From contig JAQUJJ010000009.1 of the NCBI GenBank assembly GCA_028681035.1, forward strand, positions 1-48,299: 48,299 bases of DNA, read 5' to 3'. This DNA comes from Candidatus Cloacimonadota bacterium. Its GTDB lineage: Bacteria > Cloacimonadota > Cloacimonadia > Cloacimonadales > Cloacimonadaceae. Position 1 is the first letter of the stretch. Every line of letters starts with the position of its first letter. The notes beneath the pieces were generated by a model. That model was not told where the DNA came from. It did no database searches and was given only the letters and a program-made list of their open reading frames with translations. The position numbers and the translations under genes were made by a program. Below are positions 14,895-21,174 of the stretch, in pieces.

Positions 14895-16919
14895 CTACAC
14901 TTCTAAATATTTCAAGATAAAGCTAAAGATATCCGCAGTTTTCTCCAGTCCCTTGCTCATACTGCTGGCTCCGTGTGCAGACTGGAACTGGGTATATAAC
15001 AGCAATGGCAAATCTGAACTTATCTTCTCCTGCAGAGTAGCGGCAAACTTGAAGGAATGCCCCGGAATCACGCGATCATCGTGATCAGCAGTAACCACCA
15101 TCACCGCAGGATACTTATCCGCTGCTTTAACGTTGTGCAAAGGAGAATACTTAAGTATATTATGGAACTGTTCTTCCTCATCCGGGTTGCCATATTCCAC
15201 CATCCAGCCCCAGCCGCAGGTAAACTTATGGTAACGCAGCATATCCAGCACACCCATAGCAGGAACGGCAACTTTGAACAAATCTGGTCTTTGCGTTAAA
15301 CAGGCACCAACCAGTAAACCCCCGTTGGAACCGCCATTTATAGCAATCTTATCGGGATTAGTATAGCCTTCTTTTATCAGATATTCCGCTGCGGCAATAA
15401 AATCGTCGAACACGTTTTGTTTACTAAGCAGCATCCCCTGTTCGTGCCAGCTCTCGCCATACTCTCCCCCGCCTCGCAGGTTAACTATCACACAAATAAA
15501 GCCTTGTTCTATCAGTGCCACTTGGTTCAGACTAAACTCCGGCATCAGGGAAATGTTAAACCCACCATAGCCATATAGAAAGACAGGATTTGCCCCATTC
15601 TTCTGCATACCTTTTTTGTAGATTAGGCTCATGGGTACTTTGGTGCCGTCTTTGGAAGCAAAGAATATCTGCTCTGAGACGATATCTCCAAGTTCTGCTT
15701 TGATGCTATCGGTATGATAGTGCTGCAATTTGTTATTCGCCACATCATAATGATAGCTTTCGTAGGGGCGGACATAGGAAGAGAAGTAGAAATAGCCTTC
15801 GCTATCTTCCTTTTCCGCATAGGTGAATTGTGCAGTCCCCTGATATGGCATGCTTATGGGGTACAGGAACTTGCCAGCTAAATCCAATACTTCAATCCGG
15901 GACTGCACGTCTTCGGTAAAGATGGCAATAATCTTCTGACCCACAATGCTTGCGCTTTCAAGCAGGTATTCCCGCTGGGGGATAATCTCTTCCCAGTTTT
16001 CTTCTGCAGGGTTTTCCAGATTCACCTTTAGCAAGCGAAAGTTCTTGGCATCTTTGTTGGTAAACAGGTAGATAAAGCCTTCCTCGTAGGCATCCATGTG
16101 ATGTGCATCGAAGCTAAAGCCTTTGTACAGAGCTTTGAATTGGGAGCCATCCTCTGAGAGCGATTTATAGAGGATATTATTGCCAGAAGTCCCCTCCGAA
16201 ACATGGATAAACAGGTAGTTCAGATCGTCCGACACCGCAGCAGAGTTGAATCTTAGGGGATGCTCGGGATCTTCGTAGATAAGCGTGTCCTGATCTTTGC
16301 TTTCGCCAAGTTTATGGTAATAAATCTTCTGATTGGTGTTCTGATTGCGGGATTCGGTGTCGTCATCATAGCGGCTGTAAAAATAGCCATCTTTGTACCA
16401 TGCCGCACCGGAGAACTTCATATTCAGCAGTTTGTCATCCAAAAAGGTTTTCGTTTCGGTATCCATTATCCAGAATTCACCTGCATCCGCTCCTGCTTTG
16501 GATATCTGATAGGTGAAATACCTGTTATCCTTCGATCTGCCTACCGCAGAGGCTGTCGTGGTGCCATCTGCGGAAAGGGCGTTGGGATCGAGAAACAGCT
16601 CTTCTGCCCCATCCAGGGTTCTTTTGCGGTAAGTTACCCATTGGTTTTGCAAGCCATCGTTTCTGCTGTAATAATACCAAGCCCCGCGTTTCGTGGGGTG
16701 GCTCATTTTGGCATAATTGTGCAATTCTTGCAAGCGAGTTAACATAGCTTTACGCTTGGGGTATTCGTTTAAAATAGCTTCCGTTACAGCTTGCTGCTCT
16801 TTCACCCAGGCAAGGGTTTCCGGGGAATTATCGTCTTCCAACCAACGATAGGGATCGGCTACTTTAGTGCCGAAGAACTCTTCAACTATCGGCTCTTTGC
16901 GGGTTTGGGGATACTTCAT
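14895..16919 (-). CDS. Prolyl oligopeptidase (S9A), cytosolic
   Basis: A 674-residue serine peptidase, near the usual 700. No signal peptide is present. The N-terminal segment ADPYRWLEDDNSPETLAWV is the S9A hallmark, followed by a seven-bladed propeller (about 75-415) and an alpha/beta-hydrolase domain. The catalytic triad is Ser531 in GGSNGG, Asp614 in ADHDDRV and His649 in SAHG. RGGGEYGESWHEQG (482-495) is also diagnostic. The enzyme cleaves short peptides after proline in the cytosol, fitting an amino-acid-fermenting lifestyle (inference). It stands alone, with composite repeat copies 2 and 3 immediately downstream and upstream in the same orientation. An exported S9 relative is at 36105. 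Confidence 0.95.
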   Translation of the reverse strand: MKYPQTRKEPIVEEFFGTKVADPYRWLEDDNSPETLAWVKEQQAVTEAILNEYPKRKAMLTRLQELHNYAKMSHPTKRGAWYYYSRNDGLQNQWVTYRKRTLDGAEELFLDPNALSADGTTTASAVGRSKDNRYFTYQISKAGADAGEFWIMDTETKTFLDDKLLNMKFSGAAWYKDGYFYSRYDDDTESRNQNTNQKIYYHKLGESKDQDTLIYEDPEHPLRFNSAAVSDDLNYLFIHVSEGTSGNNILYKSLSEDGSQFKALYKGFSFDAHHMDAYEEGFIYLFTNKDAKNFRLLKVNLENPAEENWEEIIPQREYLLESASIVGQKIIAIFTEDVQSRIEVLDLAGKFLYPISMPYQGTAQFTYAEKEDSEGYFYFSSYVRPYESYHYDVANNKLQHYHTDSIKAELGDIVSEQIFFASKDGTKVPMSLIYKKGMQKNGANPVFLYGYGGFNISLMPEFSLNQVALIEQGFICVIVNLRGGGEYGESWHEQGMLLSKQNVFDDFIAAAEYLIKEGYTNPDKIAINGGSNGGLLVGACLTQRPDLFKVAVPAMGVLDMLRYHKFTCGWGWMVEYGNPDEEEQFHNILKYSPLHNVKAADKYPAVMVVTADHDDRVIPGHSFKFAATLQEKISSDLPLLLYTQFQSAHGASSMSKGLEKTADIFSFILKYLEV

Positions 16920-17016
16920 CTTGGCTCCTAACTTGAATATTACTTATTTGTATAAAGTAAGTAATGTGGGTTTACTGTCAAGCAGAACCTCGCCATTGAC
17001 TAAAGAAAGCGGCAGA

Positions 17017-17229
17017 TTTTTGACTTAGAAATCGGTGGAATTTTTTGACTTAGAAATCGGCGACAGTATTTTTAGTTAAAAACTCTCTTAGTTCGTATTC
17101 GCCGATTTCTGAGTTAAAATAATTAGGATTGCATAACCTTGCCTTGATTCCGTTTAACTCACAATTACGCTGTGCTATAGCATGGTTGGCTGCTCACAAA
17201 CTCGTCGCAGCGTAATTGTAAGTCAAACT
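17017..17229. repeat. Composite two-hairpin element, copy 3
   Basis: A partial duplicated arm (TTTTTGACTTAGAAATCGGTGG) is at about 17017-17038. The AAATCGGCG hairpin spans 17043-17119 and the ACAATTACGCTG hairpin spans 17152-17229. It closely matches copy 2, including the spacer word TAACCTTGCCT and the loop word TATAGCATGGTTGGCTG. It lies upstream of the prolyl oligopeptidase gene. Confidence 0.8.
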
Positions 17230-17675
17230 GCTCTTGCTTGCCTCCTTTATTTCTCGGATAACCATGCCGTAACTATCCCATGTCGCGATACGGGATAGTT
17301 AACGGATAGTCTATAGTTAGAGACGAGATTGCAGCAAGATGAATGTTAGAAAAAAAGGGTCTAAATATTTGGTAGCAGATGCCGATAAGTACCACGAAAA
17401 TCAGCTATTTCTTGCGAAACTGAAGGATACAAATTAGCGCATACTTAAGAGTAATATGTTAATCTAAACATCAGCAGATATCTGCCCACATCTTAATCCT
17501 TTCAAAATCTGCCTTAACTGATATGGATAGGCTTTCTATATGCTTGCTAGCAAGGAGCAATATATGTGCTTTAATTGAAAGCGTTATCCACCAAAATAGT
17601 ACTTGACGAAAAGAGCATGTTCAAAAATGATGCTAAATCATAGAAAAAAATGATTGATAAAGACAAGGAGAAATA
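17230..17675. other. Intergenic region upstream of rpsP
   Basis: No credible gene. AACTATCCC and GGGATAGTT form a 9-bp inverted repeat near 17272-17302. A TTGACG at 17603-17608 could be a -35 box for the rpsP operon, but no good -10 follows. AAGGAG just before 17676 is the ribosome site of rpsP. Confidence 0.4.
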
Positions 17676-17966
17676 ATGGTCAAGCTGAGACTGAGACGGA
17701 TGGGTGCCAATGATAAGCCTTTCTACCGCATCGTAGCCGTAGATTCCCGCATGAAACGTGATGGTAAATACATCGAATGTGTAGGTTGGTACGATCCCAA
17801 ACCGAATCCATCCAAAATCAATATAGAAACAGAGCGAGCCATCTACTGGCTTGGCGTTGGCGCACAACCCTCGGATACAGTCCGTTCGTTACTGCGTAAA
17901 GCCGGCGTTTTGCAGATTTGGCACGAAAGCAAAGTAAAAGCACAAGCAACCGCTAAGGAAGCTTAA
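17676..17966 (+). CDS. rpsP: 30S ribosomal protein S16
   Basis: A 96-residue ribosomal protein S16 of near-usual length. It opens with [20 protein letters not shown], the family signature, and continues with [16 protein letters not shown]. It binds 16S rRNA during early assembly of the 30S body. AAGGAG precedes the ATG. It is the first gene of a conserved cluster with khpA, rimM, trmD and rplS, the order known from many bacteria, so co-transcription is expected. Confidence 0.97.
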   Translation: MVKLRLRRMGANDKPFYRIVAVDSRMKRDGKYIECVGWYDPKPNPSKINIETERAIYWLGVGAQPSDTVRSLLRKAGVLQIWHESKVKAQATAKEA

Positions 17967-17994
17967 AACAAAATATCAAATTCTGAGGTGACAC

Positions 17995-18225
17995 ATGAAA
18001 GATCTTATTGAATTCATGGTTAAAGCTCTTGTGGACGATCCCGGTGAAGTGAACATCACCGAGATTAATGGCGAAAAAATCACCCTCTACGAGCTGCGTG
18101 TAGCAAAGACTGACATAGGCAAAGTAATCGGCAAACGCGGGAGAACTGCGGGTGCCATTCGCACTATCATTAATGCGGTTAGCACCAAACAAGGAAAGCG
18201 CGCCGAGCTCGAAATAATCGAGTAA
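17995..18225 (+). CDS. khpA: KH-domain RNA-binding protein KhpA (YlqC family)
   Basis: A 76-residue single KH-domain protein with the GxxG loop in VIGKRGRTAGAIRTI. It opens with MKDLIEFMVKALVDDPGEV, typical of the YlqC/KhpA family. Members bind RNA, often as a partner of KhpB/Jag, and take part in ribosome maturation and cell-envelope control. It follows rpsP by 28 bases, with a GAGGTG site before the ATG. The rpsP-khpA-rimM-trmD order is the classical context. Confidence 0.95.
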   Translation: MKDLIEFMVKALVDDPGEVNITEINGEKITLYELRVAKTDIGKVIGKRGRTAGAIRTIINAVSTKQGKRAELEIIE

Positions 18226-18284
18226 AAGGATTGGATTATTCCAATTCTGTGCACGTAAACAAGCAAGGATCGGCAAACCGACAA

Positions 18285-18821
18285 ATGAAAATACCCGGTC
18301 TTACCAGAATAGGTAAGCTGGGGGGACGGGATGCTGATGGCTTTCATCATGTGATGATCAAGCCAGATTACAGGAGTGTATTTTCCGGGCTTGAAGATGT
18401 GTATTTGATCTTTAACAGCGATAGAGTGTTTTACGTAACTATCAGTGAGAGAAAACAGTCTGACAAAAAGAACTGGGTTAAATTTCTTGAGGATGGAGTT
18501 GCCGAAGAGCAACCCAAACACAAAGATGTAATTCTGGCAATTGCGGACGAAGAGAACGAAACAGAAGCAGAAGAACTGGATGAACTGCTGGGGTTTAAGG
18601 TATTATTTGCTGAGGAAGTGCTCGGTGAAATTAAGGACTACTTCTTTAATGGAGCACAACAGGTTTTACAAATAAGCGATGCCTCTAAAACCGAGATACT
18701 TATCCCTTATGTGGATTATTACATACAGGCAGTTTTAACGGACTTACAGAGTATCATTCTACAGAATGCTGAAGACTTGATAGCCTTTTACCAAAACCAA
18801 ACGAAAGGCGATAAAACTTGA
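18285..18821 (+). CDS. rimM: 16S rRNA processing factor RimM
   Basis: A ribosome maturation factor of about 178 residues. The N-terminal half (TRIGKLGGRDADGFHHVMIK) is the RimM barrel; the C-terminal half (LLGFKVLFAEEVLGEIKDYF, then EILIPYVDYYIQAVL) is the PRC barrel that binds S19. The start is uncertain. ATG at 18285 gives the family length. TTG at 18231 abuts an AAAGGA with no spacing, and GTG at 18249 is also in frame. The first motif is less conserved than usual, so identity rests on the whole pattern and on position between khpA and trmD. Its stop overlaps the TTG start of trmD. Confidence 0.88.
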   Translation: MKIPGLTRIGKLGGRDADGFHHVMIKPDYRSVFSGLEDVYLIFNSDRVFYVTISERKQSDKKNWVKFLEDGVAEEQPKHKDVILAIADEENETEAEELDELLGFKVLFAEEVLGEIKDYFFNGAQQVLQISDASKTEILIPYVDYYIQAVLTDLQSIILQNAEDLIAFYQNQTKGDKT

Positions 18822-19492
18822 CCTTCGACGTGCTGAGTCTTTTCCCCGCTGCCTTTTCAGGTTTCTTAGATAGCAGCATTATTGCCCGTGCCATACGCAG
18901 CGAAACAGTACAGGTTAAAGTTACCGATTTTCGGAGCTTTAGCAAGGATAAACACCATAAGGTGGATGACTACCCTTATGGCGGTTTCCCTGGCATGGTG
19001 ATACAGGCACAGCCAGTTTATGATGCTTTAAGCTCATTGCTGGAAGAAGGTTCTGCTCCGGTGATTTACTTCACTCCGCAAGGAAGAAAGCTGGATCAGC
19101 AAGTGTTGCAGCACTACAGTAAGTATGAGCGTGTGATACTGCTTTGTGGACATTACAAGGAAATTGACCAGCGGGTTCGTAACCTCTGTGTTTCGGATGA
19201 ATTGTCGCTTGGCGATTATGTTCTAAGCGGTGGAGAGCTTGCCGCCATGGCTTTTATAGATGGCGTTAGCAGGCTATTGCCAGGAGTTTTGGGAGATATT
19301 GAAAGTGCTAATAGCGATTCGTTCAGCTCCCGTTTACTTGGCTTTCCCTGTTATACCCGCCCGGATGTTTTTATGGGACTTAGCGTCCCAGAAGTTTTGA
19401 GAAACGGAAACCATAAAGCAATATCCCAATGGGCAGTGGATGAAGCAACAGCTTTAACCAAAGCCCGCAGAACCGACCTTTTATCAGACTAA
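18818..19492 (+). CDS. trmD: tRNA (guanine-37-N1)-methyltransferase
   Basis: A 224-residue TrmD, a SPOUT methyltransferase that makes m1G37 in tRNAs reading CNN codons and prevents +1 frameshifting. Diagnostic segments are YPYGGFPGMV, LCGHYKEIDQRV, SLGDYVLSGGELAAM and YTRPDVF. The trefoil-knot SAM site is present. The start is TTG at 18818, sharing TTGA with the rimM stop, with AAAGGCG upstream; coupling is likely. The usual GGGPGM segment reads GGFPGM here, a substitution near the SAM-binding knot that deserves a check. It lies third-to-last in the rpsP cluster, upstream of rplS. Confidence 0.96.
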   Translation: MTFDVLSLFPAAFSGFLDSSIIARAIRSETVQVKVTDFRSFSKDKHHKVDDYPYGGFPGMVIQAQPVYDALSSLLEEGSAPVIYFTPQGRKLDQQVLQHYSKYERVILLCGHYKEIDQRVRNLCVSDELSLGDYVLSGGELAAMAFIDGVSRLLPGVLGDIESANSDSFSSRLLGFPCYTRPDVFMGLSVPEVLRNGNHKAISQWAVDEATALTKARRTDLLSD

Positions 19493-19710
19493 CAAGAGTA
19501 AATTTTACAACGCAGGAAGTATGATGCCATAATTCTGCTATGGAAAGGATACGCAAGCAGTGGATGGAAACATTCACTCGGCTTTGTTAACCAGGCAGCC
19601 GCCTTAATATGAAGCTAGCAAAGGACGAACTGAAACACCAATTGATTCGCCCACTTGCCTTTTTATCGCCGGCTCATTTCTTCCGAGTATATATATGGGA
19701 GGAAACCCAA

Positions 19711-20064
19711 ATGGATATTCTGCAACAAGTTGGCAGAGACCAAATCAGAACCGACTTTCCGGATTATCGCGTTGGCGATACCGTAAAAGTCCATTATAAA
19801 ATAAAAGAAGGTAGCAAGGAACGCATTCAGGTGTTTCAAGGCATCGTGATTCAAAAACGTGGTGCTGGCGTTTCCAAATCCTTCACCGTACGTAAGGTTT
19901 CAAGCGGAGTCGGAGTGGAAAGGATATTCCCTCAAAGCTCACCAAATATCGATAAACTTGAGATCGTTCGCCATGGTCAGGTACGCAGAGCGAAACTATT
20001 CTATCTTCGTAGTGCCCAGGGTAAAGCGGGAAGAATTAAAGAACGCAGAAGATTCACTGCATAG
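19711..20064 (+). CDS. rplS: 50S ribosomal protein L19
   Basis: A 117-residue L19, normal length. Family segments are [37 protein letters not shown] and [10 protein letters not shown]. The start is set at the ATG at 19711, preceded by GGGAGGA with 7 bases of spacing. An in-frame ATG at 19609 would add 34 residues unlike any L19. The 218 bases between trmD and this start hold no gene and could contain an rplS leader, but no leader structure is recognised. A terminator follows at 20083. Confidence 0.97.
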   Translation: MDILQQVGRDQIRTDFPDYRVGDTVKVHYKIKEGSKERIQVFQGIVIQKRGAGVSKSFTVRKVSSGVGVERIFPQSSPNIDKLEIVRHGQVRRAKLFYLRSAQGKAGRIKERRRFTA

Positions 20065-20082
20065 TTACCGAATGCTCATCTT

Positions 20083-20118
20083 AGCCCCTTCTTATCTTTG
20101 GTAGGAAGGGGCTTTGTT
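20083..20118 (+). terminator. Terminator after rplS
   Basis: A 9-bp stem (AGCCCCTTC with GAAGGGGCT) has a 13-base loop and ends in TTTGTT. It lies 19 bases after the rplS stop. Confidence 0.8.
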
Positions 20119-20138
20119 ATAGCATATCGACTGGAGCT

Positions 20139-20232
20139 ACAAGCGTCTCGCTTGTACCGGAACGGCAGGCATCTCGCTTGTACCGGAACGGCAGGCATCT
20201 CGCTTGTACCGGAACGGCAGGCATCTTGCCTG
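20139..20232. repeat. 26-bp tandem array bounded by mini-hairpins
   Basis: Three identical 26-base units begin at 20147, 20173 and 20199, each starting CTCGCTTGTACCGGAACGG. The left edge is a 7-3-7 hairpin with arms ACAAGCG/CGCTTGT and loop TCT (20139-20155). The right edge is CAGGCA, TCT, TGCCTG (20218-20232), the exact reverse complement of 8700-8714. The array lies between the rplS terminator and ogt. Confidence 0.9.
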
Positions 20233-20304
20233 ACACATCGGACTGATATGCTTACACGAACAGTTAAGCATAAGATATTTAAGATAATACAAAATGAGGT
20301 TATT

Positions 20305-20772
20305 ATGGATAAACGCTTGTTCTACAGTGCTCCCACAGATGCTGTGCACCTTGTTATTGAGCTGGAAGAGGATACTATCATCGGTGTTAACTTTTGCGCA
20401 AAACAGAATACAAGCAAACCTAATACTGATATGGAGAAGGAGCTTTACCGCCAGTTAGATGCATATTTCCAGGGTAAGTTAACCGAGTTTGATCTCCCTT
20501 TCTTCGCCACCGGAACTGTGTTTCAGCTTATGGTGTGGGAAGAGCTGCTGAAAATACCTTACGGCGAAACGATTACTTATGGCGAGCTTGCAGCCCGCAT
20601 TGGCAAACCCAAAGCTGCCCGTGCTGTAGGTGGTGCGTTAAACAAAAACCCCGTTGCTATCCTACTACCTTGCCACAGAGTGCTTGGTTCTAAGGGTAAA
20701 CTCACTGGCTTTGCAGGAGGAACAGACCTCAAGCAATATCTCCTCGAACTGGAAATGGCTCATAAACTATGA
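20305..20772 (+). CDS. ogt: Methylated-DNA--protein-cysteine S-methyltransferase
   Basis: A 155-residue O6-alkylguanine-DNA alkyltransferase. The acceptor Cys is in LLPCHRVLG, followed by KLTGFAGG. The DNA-binding helix-turn-helix is IPYGETITYGELAARIGKP. It removes O6-methyl groups from guanine in a single-turnover reaction. The start is set at 20305 (MDKRLFYSAP) after a TGAGGT site. The open frame continues upstream to 20098, but that part is only the translated 26-bp repeat array. The stop overlaps the ATG of acpS by four bases (ATGA), so the pair is coupled. Confidence 0.95.
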   Translation: MDKRLFYSAPTDAVHLVIELEEDTIIGVNFCAKQNTSKPNTDMEKELYRQLDAYFQGKLTEFDLPFFATGTVFQLMVWEELLKIPYGETITYGELAARIGKPKAARAVGGALNKNPVAILLPCHRVLGSKGKLTGFAGGTDLKQYLLELEMAHKL

Positions 20773-21143
20773 TATTGGGAATTGGTACAGATATTATTGC
20801 TGTAAGCCGCATCAAGAAAGCCATAGAAGCTAACCCACGCTTTGTGGATAAGATATTCACACCTGCCGAGATTGCTTACTGTAGTGGAAAAGCGAGTCCT
20901 GCACAAAGCTACGCCGTTCGCTTTGCAGCCAAAGAAGCAGTGATGAAAGCACTTGGCACGGGATGGGACGGAATAGTAAACTGGCAAGATATCGAAGTAA
21001 GGTTGGATGACAAAGGCAGCCCCAAGCTTAAGTTTTATGGCGGCACACAGCAGTTAGTGAGCAGCAAAGGGATGCAAGCAGCTCATGTAAGCCTTTCACA
21101 CGAGAAGGATTATGCCATAGCCTATGTAACTCTGGAAGGATAG
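20769..21143 (+). CDS. acpS: Holo-[acyl-carrier-protein] synthase
   Basis: A 124-residue AcpS that transfers 4'-phosphopantetheine from CoA to the acyl carrier protein. The two family motifs are GIGTDIIAVSRI (metal-binding Asp) and RFAAKEAVMKALGTG (Glu and Lys). Length is normal. It is translationally coupled to ogt by an ATGA overlap. The next gene begins 31 bases downstream. Confidence 0.96.
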   Translation: MILGIGTDIIAVSRIKKAIEANPRFVDKIFTPAEIAYCSGKASPAQSYAVRFAAKEAVMKALGTGWDGIVNWQDIEVRLDDKGSPKLKFYGGTQQLVSSKGMQAAHVSLSHEKDYAIAYVTLEG

Positions 21144-21174
21144 TTAACCTGTAACAAGCAGATAGGATACGAGA

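Noticed and set aside
17339..17437. 32-codon open frame (MNVRKKGSKYLVADADKYHE...)
   Set aside because: Too short, with only a weak GCAAG ahead of the ATG and no recognised relatives. Chance is more likely.
19609..19710. N-terminal extension of rplS from an upstream ATG
   Set aside because: The strong GGGAGGA site before 19711 and the normal L19 length fix the start downstream.
20098..20304. N-terminal extension of ogt
   Set aside because: It translates the 26-bp tandem array; MDKRLFYSAP at 20305 has a ribosome site and gives the family length.
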